A stretch of DNA of 64,000 bases, from NCBI GenBank assembly GCA_019400425.1, contig JAFREE010000050.1, forward strand, positions 62,001 to 126,000, given 5' to 3'. Position 1 is the stretch's first letter, and each line of letters begins with the position of its first letter. Shown piece by piece: positions 41,128 to 53,281 of the stretch. The translations under genes and the position numbers were made by a program. Source of the stretch: Hymenochaete sp. R1 (taxonomy: Eukaryota; Basidiomycota; Agaricomycetes; Hymenochaetales; Hymenochaetaceae). Under the pieces are notes generated by a model that did not search any database, was not told the DNA's origin, and saw only the letters and a list, made by a program, of their open reading frames with translations.

Positions 41128-43758
41128 ATGGACGGCTTCGACGATCTTCTCTCTTCATCCTCTCGACCTTTCGAAGAGAACCCTTTTGCTAATCCCTTCG
41201 ACAAGCCAAGGTCAGGCTCACCAGACCCCTGGACATCTTTCGGGCAGGACCCACACGCACAAGATTCGACTGTGCATGCCCACGGAAACGGACAGCAGCC
41301 TTATGAAGATGATGCTTATGGTGCTTATGGATCGCAATTTGGTGATGGCGGGTTCACTTCTGGGAGTCACCATTTCCAGGGATCATCAGAGCCTTCCTTC
41401 CAGTATGAAGAACGCGAGGACGAGTCTGTGACCGCACGATTACCCGTGGAAAGAAATCGTGAAGAGGGCGAACGGCAACGCCTCGGTTCTAAGGATGAAA
41501 CGGAAAACGAAGCTCAAGAAGGGCTCGCACCCGCGGAAGATGAGAACGGATTAATGAAGAGTCCTGGGTTTCGGGAGAGCATAGAGGAAGAGCCGGTGCG
41601 AGAACAGGACTTGGAGGAGCCAGCCGCCCCTCCTCCATTATCGGGTCCGCCTGAGGAGGACGAAGAGCCACTCGGAGCGCTTACGCCGTCATTCGATGCA
41701 CTCCAAGAGCGTTCCCGAACATCTTCGCCTGCATCCAAAGTATCACAGCCCCTCACTTCGCCCGTAAAAGCTTCATTGGACAAGGAAAGATTAACCGAAC
41801 CAGGTGTTTTCTCACTCCCTCCTACATCTCCGCCAGCGTTCCAAACGGCCTATGAAAACCATTTCGTGAGTCCTCTGGAGCATGTGGGTTCGTTGACGCA
41901 GACGTTTGGGAGTCTGTCGTTGGGTGGTGAGAGTCTGGGGGGATGGCAGGAGGAAAGGGTAGAGACGTATGTGAAGCAGGAGGTTGAGATGCCAGAGGAA
42001 AGGCAGAGTCGAGGAGCAGACGTTGATGACCATGAGCATGAGCAGAGTGTTGAAGCTAATGAGACTGCTTCAGATAAGGTAATTTATGTTCTTAGAATTG
42101 TTTAGTTGAGCCCCATTCACCCAAATCCATTGCAGACATCACTGGAAGGAAACTCGAACGGCGAAACAAAGCCTCCGCCTCTTTTCCAGGTCAGCGTAGA
42201 TGACCCTCAGAAAGTGGGGGATCCTATCCGTCCTTATATCCTATATACAGTGCATACAAAGGTCCGTGGGCTTCTTTACGTCTATATGGGAGAGCATTGG
42301 GCTTACATATACCCTGTAGACCGCCTCTCCGATGTACACCAAGCCGTCCTTCTCGGTCCTTCGTCGCTATTCTGACTTCCTCTGGCTCTACGAGGTCCTT
42401 TCACAGAATAACCCAGGCGTCATTGTTCCACCCGTTCCCGAGAAGAACCCCTTTGGCCGTTTCGCGGATTTGTTCGTGCAGCAGAGGCGTCTGGCGTTGG
42501 AGATATGCATACAGAAGATCGCCAATCACCCGATCTTGGCAAAAGACGCTGATTTGAAACTCTTCTTAGAGAGTGATAACTTTGCGCTGGACGTGAGTTT
42601 ATGCACCCCGGGTGTGAAAGATGCAGAGTCCCTCACGAATGTTATTGATTGTAGATAAAACACCGGAAGAGTGATAATAGTGGTGGACTTATGTCGAGCA
42701 TTGGTCAAACAATTGCCGGACCGAGGTTTTATGAAGTCGATGATGTATGCATCTTTATGAAAACCTCGAAATGCGATACTCATATCTGTGCAGTGGTTTG
42801 ACAAAGAAAAGTCATACTTAGACAACCTCGAGTCTCAGTTAAAGGGATTGGTGAAGGCCATAGATTTTGTGGCAAAGCAACGTGCAGGTAAATGCATGCT
42901 ACTTCATGCAGAGTTTGGTTACTTAAGTGTCTCCTAGATCTCGCTGTTGCTATTGGTGAATTTGGTGTCAGCGTTGGAGAATTATCGGAGTCGAACCTCA
43001 ATCGACAGCTTTCGCTAGCACTCGGCTCGTTATCAACCGTAGAAAAGAGAGCACAGGATCTTCAGCATACCCAAGCACAAGAAGATACAATAACTTTCAT
43101 GGCAACTGGTGAGAAGGTTCTCGTTGCGAACAGCCGATCTAAGACTTAAGTTGTTGCAGCCGAGGAATATTCACGCATCATCAACTCTGTCAGAGTATGC
43201 ACATTTCTCTACAATTGTCAAATTCGCGAATTGAAGCTGCATCCAGACGGCTTTCACTTCTCGCGTTCGATGCTATGGTCTATGGCAAAATATAGAAAGC
43301 GAAGCGCGTCGGGCGAAGCTCAACTACGAAAAAGCAAAAAATCAGGGCCGGATCCCTCCTGAGCGTGGAGGTCAATCCTTGCAGCAAGTGGCCGAGGTCA
43401 GTTTCAATCCATTTCACTACGAGTGTATGCTTCTTTCTTAGCTTTGTTTTAGGCGGAGAGGAAAGCTCTCAACGCGAAGCACGATTTTGACCGGTGTAGT
43501 AAGCTGGTGAAGATGGAGGTGGCACGATTTGAAGAGGAAAGGGTGAAGGACTTCAAAGTCGCACTTGAGAAGTTCTTAGAAGGAATGATCGAACGGCAGA
43601 AGGAGGTGCGTCTGGCCTACACGCTTATTGTGATCGGGGAAATTCAATTCTATGCCTAGCTTATTGGAGCCTGGGAAACCTACCAAGAGCGGTTGCTGAA
43701 AAAGGCGGACATGGTAAGACGGGAACGCAGAGTGGATGGCGTAGTGGAGGCGTCATAA
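41128..43758 (+). CDS. vps5: Retromer sorting nexin Vps5 (PX-BAR)
   Basis: Ten exons (41128-42078, 42136-42261, 42320-42592, 42655-42744, 42794-42887, 42938-43108, 43160-43194, 43247-43396, 43453-43605, 43660-43758) give 713 residues in frame. The first 320 residues are acidic and disordered after MDGFDDLLSSSSRPFEENPF. The PX domain shows FQVSVDDPQKVGDPIRPYIL, then ASPMYTKPSFSVLRRYSDFL, PPVPEKNPFGRF and RRLALEICIQKIANHPILAK, a phosphoinositide-binding layout. The C-terminal BAR helices run from KSYLDNLESQLKGLVKAIDF to ERLLKKADMVRRER. Vps5 with Vps17 coats endosomal tubules in cargo return to the Golgi. The ATG used gives the typical short acidic start. Confidence 0.94.
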
Positions 43759-43972
43759 TATACAAATAAACAAAGGTCGTTGTTAACTCACGTAACATAC
43801 CCATATAACAAGCAACAGTAGCATTCGCATTAGAAGAAGCAATCACCCGGATTTTGAGCACTTCAAGCTTAACGAGAAAATAAATTATATTCCAGGAGAA
43901 CTTCAGATGTCGCTATTATGAAGAAGTGTATATTACATTGAGTAGCAAGAACGGCAGAACGGCAACCCAACC

Positions 43973-46138
43973 CTACTCCCAGAACTTTGGCATCTTTGAG
44001 TGTAGCTGTTCACCCGTGCCAATCTCCAAGAAGTCAGATGGCCTCTCTCTTTTGTTATTCCTCCTCCTATTGTTCACTGGTAACCGCTGATATGCTGAGT
44101 CCAGACCCGCTTGCAGCTGCGCCGCCTGAGGAACCCACGAAGGGTTCTGCGGTTGGTGAAAGTTCATGTTCATGTTCATATTCTGCATTTGCTCTCCCAT
44201 ATTAATGTTCACCGGCGTTCCGCCCTGTTGTTGTTGCTGCTGCTGCTGCGCTGCCGCCGCCGCGGCAGAAATATCAGCTGCGAGTGCAGCAAACGTCTGT
44301 GCTTGCTGGAGTTCCATTTGGGTTTGCTGGAATTGGTGCATGGTGGACTGTCGGACATGCGCGGGGAGTGAAGTGTTCTGGAGCATGACAGATAATTGTT
44401 GGACTTGGCCTTGGAGTTGTGGAATTGTTTCGTTCACAAGTTGAGTTATGTCAAAGTTGGTTCCAGGTTGTTGATCGAAAAGGACCTCGTCGTTCTTTGA
44501 GTCGTCATCTGCTTCAGAGTCCTGTTGCGAAAGCCTTGGTGAGCATAGATTACATTGAGAAATTGGAGACTACTATACTTTTGCTTCACTTTGAGCAGCC
44601 TTCAGAGCAGCAGCTTCCGCTTCGTTATGTTCCTTGATCACCTTGTCGATGTAATCCCCTACACGTGTCCTCATTGGCTTGTCAACTACTAGGTCGTCAA
44701 GCGAGTGAATCTTTTTTGAACACTTCGGGCAGATAAAGTCGCTCTCGAGCAAACGGGAATGAATACAGTCTTCACAGTACAATGTGCTGCAACACGGCGT
44801 CTTGACGGCTTCCTTGTATAATTTATTGTCGATAGGACAGGCTAAAGATGGGTCAGTGGGAGGCTTTTCTCGGACATCAGAGGAGGTCAAGCCCTTCGCG
44901 GCTCGACCTAGCTGTTTTTGCCAAGAAGCACTGCAGAACCTGTCAGCAACTCACAGCGTCCCGGATAGACAATATCACTCACACGTCAGGTTGAGCAACG
45001 ACAAAGCCGCCCTCTGGTGTGATCATCACGCTACCGGCGAGCTTGCCTTCTGACGGAGAATCAACAGCCTTGAGGAAGCTACGAGGAATACCAGTTGTTC
45101 TTTTGATTCTCGGTCGATTATCGTACTCTTTGTCATTATTTGTGGGACAGTCTTGTATCCAGTGGCCTAAGTTACAACGTATGAAGAGGAGCAAGAGGCC
45201 AGAGAGAAAGCCGCAGTTTACCTTTCAAACCGCATCGATAGCAAACGTAGCTTGGATGCAACGGCCTATCTGATTGCTGGTGTGTTTGCCTTCCTGAGAA
45301 AGGTCTGCCTCGACCTGAACCTCGAGTACTACTATAGACAGGAGTAGCACTGATGAGGTTGAAGGCATATCGAATGAGCAGAGTTCCATGAGAGTTAATA
45401 CGCATCGACAATCATAAAACAAAACAAAGAATGTATTTTCATTGTAAAGAAGCATGAGGAGACGCGAGAGATCCGATACTAACTGTGACATTTTTTCTTG
45501 AGTCTCTTCCCATACATCTGTCTGCGCTTTGAACATCGCTGCCATAGCAGCCGCTTCATCCCCAGTAGCGTTAGATGAAGAGGCAGGCGTAAGAGAGGGT
45601 GCACTGGGCACCTTTAATACAACTGTATCAGTTCTCATCAAGATAAGAACAGTGTCAGAGAAACCTACAGATGTTTGAGTTTTCAAATGCTCGTCTTTCC
45701 CATCGAAGCGCCTTGACATAGCACCATGTCCTGGACGAGCTCTCGTAGTATAGGAAGGCTGCTGAGATCTGTCGCTCCCAGCTTCCCCTGTCGGGATTGA
45801 AGTAGAAGCGGAGTTAGAAGTGTGCTGGGAGTTCTTCCCCTTCCCATATCGAGCTGGTACGCGCTTTGCCACAACGGTAGTTGAGCGAGGTATAATGGAT
45901 CCGTCATCGGTGTATTCTTGGACAAAGTGAGTACGATCATTAAAATCCGTATGCAAGTAAGAAGCGAACCTTTGTCACCACTAGAGTCGTACAAGAGGAC
46001 CTCCATGTCATTTGGGTTGAGGTTATTTGCAGTCAAAATTTCTCGTTTGACATCAGAAACCGAAATGCCAGTCCCATCGAAGTTGATTCTCTTGTCGTCT
46101 TTCTGAAACCTAAATCTGTAGTGCACGAAGGAAGCCAT
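43973..46138 (-). CDS. mpe1: mRNA cleavage and polyadenylation factor Mpe1 (RBBP6 family)
   Basis: Exon 1 encodes the DWNN ubiquitin-like domain (FVHYRFRFQKDDKRINFDGT, GISVSDVKREI, LNPNDMEVLLYDSSGD). Next come a CCHC zinc knuckle (CYRCGLKGHWIQDCP, interrupted by an intron) and the linker RTTGIPRSFLKAVDSP. A U-box/RING-like cysteine domain follows (ACPIDNKLYKEAVKTPCCST, then LYCEDCIHSRLL and FICPKCSKK). This order is that of Mpe1, a subunit of the cleavage and polyadenylation factor in the nucleus. The C-terminus adds a Gln- and Ala-rich stretch with eight consecutive Gln and a Met/Asn repeat, and ends SKMPKFWE. It converges on vps5, with 214 bases between the stops. Confidence 0.93.
44225..44266 (-). 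repeat. CAG and GCN codon repeats coding poly-Gln and poly-Ala
   Basis: Inside mpe1, a run of CAG/CAA codons gives eight glutamines preceded by a run of alanines on the coding (minus) strand. It is likely length-variable. Confidence 0.85.
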
Positions 46139-46372
46139 ACGATAATTAGACAATGAAGTGAATAGACTGGTCGGAGTCAAGCGGCGAGTCCACTCGGATG
46201 GCGGAAGGACAAGCCGTCGTGGAGTATACCAATCCCTAAATGGAGGTGATCGGCACATGTCACGGTCACATGTCCGAAAGTTGGACGCGTGGAATTGAGG
46301 AACCAGTTCTTCAACGCTCATCTTGTCCCTAACTTGCTGCACAGTCTGTCCTCTGGTATCTCGTATAAAGTC
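46139..46372. promoter_or_regulatory. Bidirectional promoter mpe1 / PACT-protein gene
   Basis: These 234 bases separate the divergent starts. ACGCGT lies at 46285-46290, 83 bases before the start of the spindle pole gene. This is a possible MBF site for cell-cycle timing, but a single hexamer is weak evidence. Confidence 0.45.
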
Positions 46373-49300
46373 ATGGCACTTGCAACGGAAACCCCGTCTC
46401 GCATATGGAGACGGATAGAGGAGGACGATGTTCGAGGATTGGATATGCCTTCCCTTCCTTCTCTCCCAGGTCTCGACGGCACTTCCGCGGAGGACACCGC
46501 TCAACCCTCAGAATCCATGTCTAAATCGTTTTCAATCGATATTGACAGGAACTTTCCAGCCATGCACTCTAACTTTGTCACTGCACGGCGCTCCCAATCC
46601 CAACCGCAACCTAACCTATCAAACTCGATCACAGAGAAACGGGATCTTCTGAGCCAGCGGAGTATTGCGAGCTTGCATCCCGGAATGCCGGGAATAGGGA
46701 AGGCTGGGTTGGAAGTATCGAACGGGGACTCGACTAGCGATGAGGCAGTCTTTCTTTTTGGTGCGATGACCCGAAGTGGTACCGATCGTAGACGCTCCTC
46801 GACAACCTCGTCTTTACGAACCAGTACACCACAGTCCCGATCCTTATCGAATCCACGTCAAGTGGCTGGTGCTCAGGAAGCATCTTTTCTTCAACACAGG
46901 AGCTCTGCCAGTCGCTCTCCGTCTCCGATCCTTCCGCCTCCTAATGGTACATTTGATATCGACCTGAGCCAGTTCGACACTTACAAGACACGGGATTCCG
47001 ATGGACAAGGAACTCTACGGTCATTTTCAAGGGTGCGTAGCAACCAATCTGAAAGTCCCACCCCCTTCATTCTTACTTCAAAATAGAATCTGAGCCTGGG
47101 TGACTTTAAAGACGTTACAATGCGCAAGCCTTCGAACGCGTCACATCCACCCGAACTGTCCCATTCAGTGTCATCTCTTTCCTCCTCGAATACGAGTCAA
47201 AAAAGATCATCGTCCGTGCCATGTGAAAAGGAGCAAGCAGCTACTCGTCAAGAATCTACTGAGATAGATCCTCCTCCCTATGGCTCAGAAGAGTCGAGAG
47301 AGGGAGAGGGAAGGAACCCGAAGCAGAATCATTCGAATTTGGGGTATGAAACCTCCCTGTCGAGGGAAAAGGATACTTTCAACAGTGCAACTGAGTCACG
47401 GGAACCTACTTTTTCCTCGGAAGGTACTGCAGACCCAGATGCTACGCCAGTTCCGGGAATAAGGAGCGTTCACTTTTCCCAAGCGATATCGTCTCCTGCA
47501 CCTCTTGCAACCCCTACACCCGTCTACCCTCCGAACACACCTCGCTATTCGCAACAAACTCCACGAAATAATTTGGCGGCTGTCGAAGAAGACCAAGAAA
47601 GCGATGACGCTCTGACTACTCCATTTAATAGGAGGAAATCGTTCCTGCTTAGCATCGTGAATTCTACAACTCGTCCTCGGCTGAGCAAGCCTTCGCCCCA
47701 TCCTCGAGCCGCTGGATTCGCTATGGACATAACGGGTGGAATGACACCAAGGCCGACGTCTATACAGCGAGCTGGCATGCGACGTCCAAGACTTTCCCAT
47801 CCATTGCAGCAAATGCATAATTTCAATCCCACAACGCCGTATGGTGGCTCAACTACGGAAAATGAAGATAACTCGAGTCCAGAGGGACCAGCTGGAGCAT
47901 CGTACATATCTACCGCTTCCTCCCATGATCTTACTGTTCATCATCGTGCGAATGCTTCTTTTGACCCTGGACAAGGATTCGGTCGCTTTAATGCTGGGAA
48001 ATTAAACACCTACCTTCACGGTTTAAACAGGCGTCTCCAAGAAGAAAATGAAATTCTTGCAGACAGGATTCGAAGTCAGCAAACTGAAATCGAATATCTT
48101 CAGTCACGTTCACGGCACCTTTCAGGAGTTGTCGAAGATGATAAGGCTGAGGAATGGATGCAGGAGAAAGAGAGGCTAGAGCAGAATATACTGGAACTTC
48201 AGCAAACCCTCGAGGCGACGGAACAGCGACTCGGGGGCGAGCAAGAGGAGCGCATGCGTGACAAGGAAAGGTGGAAAGAACGGATGATCGAGGTCGAAAC
48301 AGGTGTAGAACAGATCATCTCAGATCTTCAAGAGAAGCTTGCACAAGCGGAAGCTGGGACGAAGGGGGACGAAGGAGCGTTTGCTCAGTTAAGAGAGACT
48401 CAATCCCGGCTCGAAGATGCTGAACATCGGTATCAAGTACTAAAAGGACGGACGGACGAAGTTGAATCGTTACTTGCCAGCAAAGAGGGCCTCGGCTCTG
48501 CGCTCCGTGATGCCAATGACAGTAAGAATGAACTACAGGACAGAATTCGAACCTTGGTACAAGAATTGCGCAACAAGGATACTGCTCTTGCCACGTCTCA
48601 ATCTCAGGTCGCTGATATGAAGGCCGAGATTGAGTCACTACAGAATAAAACGCGCAATCTCCACTCGGACATACGGGTTGCGAACGAATCGATCGACTCC
48701 CTGCGAGAAGAGCTTCGTGAGACTCGAAGGGACCATTCTGACGCATCAAATGAACTTCGAAAAGTTCGGGAACACGTATCCAAACTCAAGGCGGATTTAA
48801 ACATGGCTAACGACAAGGCACAGAACTATGAAAAGCTCCTAGCCGATGTTGAACACCGCCTACACGATCGTTCGGACGCTATGGAAGCTGCCAACGAACA
48901 GGTCGCTATATCTGCTGACGAGCTGAACAGAGCACGAGCGGCAAACCGACAACTGGAGGAAGCCTTGGAAGAAAGTGACCAGAAAATGCAGACTGATAAT
49001 AAGGAATTGACAGGCCTTCGTGCAAAAATTATGCATCTCGAGCGCGAGATGGAACATGCACAATCTACAGACAAATCTCGACTCGACGCTCGTTCTCTGC
49101 GTGAGGTGGACATCGAAAGCCTTGAAGCAGAGCTTGCGGAGGCCAACAAAGAGATAGGTCGACTGACGTTCCTTCTGAATCAGAGTCCTGCCCGAAAAGC
49201 TATCGACAAAGCGAAGGAATCACGAATCGAACTTTTAGAAAAGGAGAATGCAGAGCTTTTTAGTCAGCTTCGCGTAATTAGGGAATCGTCACCTGTCCAA

Positions 49301-51547
49301 GCACAAGCAACTCCGCGAAGACATGTTAGTATGAGTGGTCTGTCACCAATGCACAGACAATTGATCAACATGTCGCTGAGGCTGCCTAAGACTCCTGGAG
49401 GACCATTGGCCAATGTATGATCATCCTTCATTTTTTGAAATTAGTCTCTTACCCTTTGAAAGGCATCCTGGCTTTCAAATCTTACTGGCGATATCACCGC
49501 CGCAAATCTAATGGAGGAACTTCACCGGCTTCAAAAGGAACTCGATATTGCCAACGATAGTATCGATGACAAGCTGGATAAGCTTGGTGACGCTGGCTAC
49601 GACGTAGTTGAGTTGACGAAAGCTCTTGAAGAAGCACGCCGAAGGATTGCGAAATTGGAAGCCCTGGTATCGCAGTATGAGAATGACGAGGCTCTTCAGA
49701 ACGACGGTTGTTTGAAATGCGAGGAGAGGCAGCTCAAAGTTTCAAACGAGTGAGTCGCTTGTCTTGTGGTCCGACAAACTTTGACTAATTTATCACAGCC
49801 CAACCTCCTCTGTCCAACTGCGACTGGCTATGGTAACGGCAGAACTCGAATCACTTCGTAAGCAACACGAAGAGGATCTTGTGGCCAATTCTGGCGAAAA
49901 GGCCGTTTTGCGCGACGCTGCGAGCAGGTTGAACAAAGAGATTAAGAAAGCCAAGGAAGAGCTCAGGCTTGCTCAGAAAAAAGGACAGACGACTGAAAAG
50001 TCGAATGCCGAGCTTGAAAGGGTAATACTAGGTCTTCGTTAATCTAAGTGTGGCATGCTGAGGGGTTAAAATAGGAACTATCCAGCGCAAAGAGATCCAT
50101 TGTTGATCTTGAGAGGAACCTCCACTCTGAAAGGGCTCGCTTAAATGGCATGAGTTCCGAAAACGCATTGGCTATGAAAAGTAAAGAGAAAATTCTAGAC
50201 AGACTAAGACAGACGGAACAGGTACTTCTTGAATCAAATTCGTTTAATTTATCTAACGATTTGTCGCAGAGGATGGACGAGACGAAGGATCGACTATTCC
50301 AACTGAAAGAAGCAAACATCCGGTTAGAGGCTCAACTGAGAGGTAAGAATGCCTTTGATGCTCTGCGGAGTTCCTGCGTTTATGTGTCACATAGTCGAAC
50401 AAACAGCAGTGCATCTTGAAGAGAAACTCTTTGACAACAAGGGGGTTATCGAAGACTTGCGACATGAACGAGCGCGACTAGCAGACCAGTACTTCGAGCT
50501 GCAACAACGCCTAGCGGAAGCATCCAAGGTGAGTATTTTGTTTGAAACCTAGGAAGGCTCGTTTTTGAACATCTTTTATAGTATGCCAGTGAGCTCGTAG
50601 CTGCACACACCAATCTTCAAGTCTCTTACGAAGGTCGTCGCCGGCAGCTTGACATGCAGGCGAAAGAGATAGACGACCTTCGTACTGCATTGTCATCTCA
50701 GACGGGACGGCTTCGGCGGATGACTTCGGAATCTAAGCCTGAACGTTCGGTTCCTAATGCCCAAGCAATGGCCTCACGGATGGAGTTGGAGCTGAGACGA
50801 ATCTCTCAAGAAGCCGAGCGCTTCGGGCGTGACCTCATCGAGCTTCGCGCAGAACGAGACATGCTGGTTTCTAAGCACAAAGGTGAACTAGAACACCATG
50901 AACGCACTGGAAAACAGAACCGGGCACAACTACGACTGATTCAAGAAGAGTTGCTAAATCAGAAGAATGATGCGAGAATGGAAGCTGAGATGTCCATGTT
51001 TGTCATTTTTGCGTCGTTTTGATACAATTGAGACTCATGCAGTGTGCCAGTAGTAATGCTACGGATGCTCTTACCCTGAAGCACAAGAAGGAATGCAAAG
51101 GCCTTTTCGTCCAGATCCGCTACTTGAAGGCCAAATTTTGTAGGGAGGCGTCCATGCGAGATGGGTTGAGCTACCAAAAGAATTACTTACTGATTCTTTT
51201 GGCTCGTCACGAGAGAAGGTTTGTCATTTGTGTGAAGTTAGCATAAAGTCTCTAATTATATTCTTTATCAAGCGAGAAACGTATTTTAGCAACGATCGCC
51301 CAGCTTGATCCTTCTATTTGCCCACCAGAAAAGGCCAATCGGAGGAATCTTCGAAGCGTTGTGCTTAGCGTCGTGTTCATACACAGAATAAAGTGCGTTA
51401 CAGAACAATTAACATTCCTATCATCTGACTCATCAATCATCTTTCTACAGGCGGTCATATAATGAGTGGAGAGAAGAGAGACAGGCTCGTGTTGCTGTAA
51501 CTGAAGCGCTGGAGAGCGTCCGCAGAAATCGTTTGCTTGATACTTAA
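46373..51547 (+). CDS. PACT-domain coiled-coil spindle pole body protein (Pcp1/pericentrin-like)
   Basis: The protein starts MALATETPSRIWRRIEEDDV and ends ALESVRRNRLLDT after roughly ten exons, giving about 1500 residues. The N-terminal 500 residues are Ser/Pro-rich and disordered, with many SP and TP sites. From about 48000 onward nearly everything is heptad-rich coiled coil. The last exons encode FVQIRYLKAKFCREASMRDG followed by LSYQKNYLLILLARHE. This closely matches the PACT (pericentrin/AKAP450) targeting domain found in Pcp1, Mto1 and pericentrin. Such proteins anchor gamma-tubulin complexes at the spindle pole body or at cytoplasmic microtubule sites. I could not recognise the CM1 gamma-tubulin-binding motif those relatives usually carry. 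Small-exon borders in 49.4-51.4 kb were placed by eye. Confidence 0.75.
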
Positions 51548-51925
51548 TTCACCTTTCTCGTAACTTATGCTCATACGTGTCATCTTTCCATCCTTTCTCT
51601 TCATTCTTGTTGTATCCCTATGCCTATGTCCTTCATGCCCTAACCACGGTTTTGTTTACGCACTATTGTATAGCGGTCGTACTACTAGTCCCTACTAGTC
51701 CCCTACTCCCTTTCCGGACAGCCCCCACGGGTCTAACTAGAAACTAGCATTAAGATAGACACTTGTATTATTTGCTTTGATTGATTTTGTTGGATATGAC
51801 CCGCACTGCGGATTTTGAAAATACGTATGAGAAGCCACTCGAAATGGTCGTGCCTGCGACAACCCATCTTGAAGAAAAATGCACTATCAGATATTATCGA
51901 AACAGGAGGCGGAGGACCTTTAAGC
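51548..51925. other. Convergent intergenic region, PACT gene / cardiolipin synthase
   Basis: About 380 bases between convergent stop codons. It contains an imperfect tandem repeat of CCTACTAGTC near 51681-51705. No gene is seen. Confidence 0.45.
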
Positions 51926-53014
51926 TTACTGTAGTGCTTGGAGAGTCAGATCGAGGTCGAGAGCAATGATGGGGTTAATAGTGGTGATACCCATTAGTAA
52001 AAGCTGTAAAGCGGTGTTGACCTAAAAAAAAAAAGACGGTCAGACTTCACAAGGAACGGATTACAATGATAATATGTATTCACCTTGCTTATGCCAGTCG
52101 GGTGCACTTCGGCGGAGGGTATCGAAAAGTCCCAATAACGGGAGAAAGTTTTCTTTGAATGGGACGAGATTGTCGGTATTCAGCTGGGCAGTGCAGAATA
52201 ATACTCACAGGTGGAGGGAGCGTCCTAAACCGAATGACGAAGGCGGACAGACTGAGCAAGACATCCCGACCTAGGATGATGACAGCTAATGGCACTAGTA
52301 GATTGTCATACAATTTCAGTCAGCGCCTTGATTCCAAATGTTGCAAATTGAGGAACATGGTGAAGGTGTGGCATATACCTGGAAGCATGCCTTTCATAGC
52401 TAGTGTCACAGTGAGCGTCGTCATGAGCGCCTTGTCCGCCGCGGGGTCGAGTATAGTCCCCAAGACGGATTGCATATTGTACCTCCGAGCAAGGAATCCG
52501 TCGACCTAATTTCATTCCAGAGTAAAATATCCTTAGTTTTCTTTCTTGGCCTTTGATAGAAGAGGAGGAGACGCACCCAGTCTGAGACACCAGCGTATGC
52601 TAGGAGCCCGGTCGCGACGGCGAAGTTGCCGTCGAGAATGGACCAGGCGATGATGGGGCAGGAGAGGATACGGGATAGGGTGAGCGCATTGGGGATGGTG
52701 TAGATGTTTTCGCGAAGAGAAGAAAGCTTGGGCGTGCTTGGTTGTGAAATGCTCTCGTCGTGTTTGTTCTCGTTGTCTGGTTTGTGGCCTCCTGGAGGGG
52801 TAGAGAGGGAACGCGACGAGAGGCGGGTGCGTGGGCGTGCCAGGTTCAGACATGATGAACCACTTCTTAGAGAAATGTGTCGAATCTTGATAGGCACCGA
52901 TCTTATTTGCCTAGGTGTGTAAAACGTTGTAGAACTTGCATGGCAATTCAAGGCGTTTTGACGAGCTAAAGAGCGACTGAGGGCCCTGGAAGGAGGAAGA
53001 AGGAGTCTGAGCAT
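51926..53014 (-). CDS. crd1: Cardiolipin synthase (CDP-alcohol phosphatidyltransferase)
   Basis: The N-terminus (MLRLLLPPSRALSRSLARQN) is Arg-rich without acids, as in mitochondrial targeting peptides. After IYTIPNALTLSRILSCPIIA comes the CDP-alcohol phosphotransferase signature. It is split by an intron after DW and continues VDGFLARRYNMQSVLGTILD and PAADK, giving the full D-x2-DG-x2-AR-x8-G-x3-D-x3-D pattern. Further hydrophobic segments follow (LMTTLTVTLAMKGMLPG, VPLAVIILGRDVLLSLSAFV). The C-terminus NTALQLLLMGITTINPII fits cardiolipin synthase. It joins CDP-diacylglycerol to phosphatidylglycerol in the inner mitochondrial membrane. Phosphatidylglycerophosphate synthases share the signature but usually belong to a different fold in fungi, so cardiolipin synthase is the better reading. 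Confidence 0.9.
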
Positions 53015-53281
53015 GGTACGAGAAGAAAGCTATGACGCGCAGCCGGCAACGGCAACAACGGAAACGCGTCGGGGCCGACGGCATCAACGCGCTCACGCTC
53101 TTGGATGTTGTCCTTGGCTGTGTGTGAACCCATCGTTGATCCAAACACAACTCACGGACATGTTCAGCACAAGCTAGCACTGGCCTGCATTAAACCGACT
53201 CTTCTCACAGGCATCTTCGCCCGCATTACACATTTACAACGCGCTTTAGATTTAGACAGACTCATAGTACTTTACTTCAGG
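53015..53281. promoter_or_regulatory. Bidirectional promoter crd1 / nucleotide-sugar transporter
   Basis: These 267 bases separate two divergent starts and include an ACGCGT at 53064-53069. No other motif was recognised. Confidence 0.4.
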
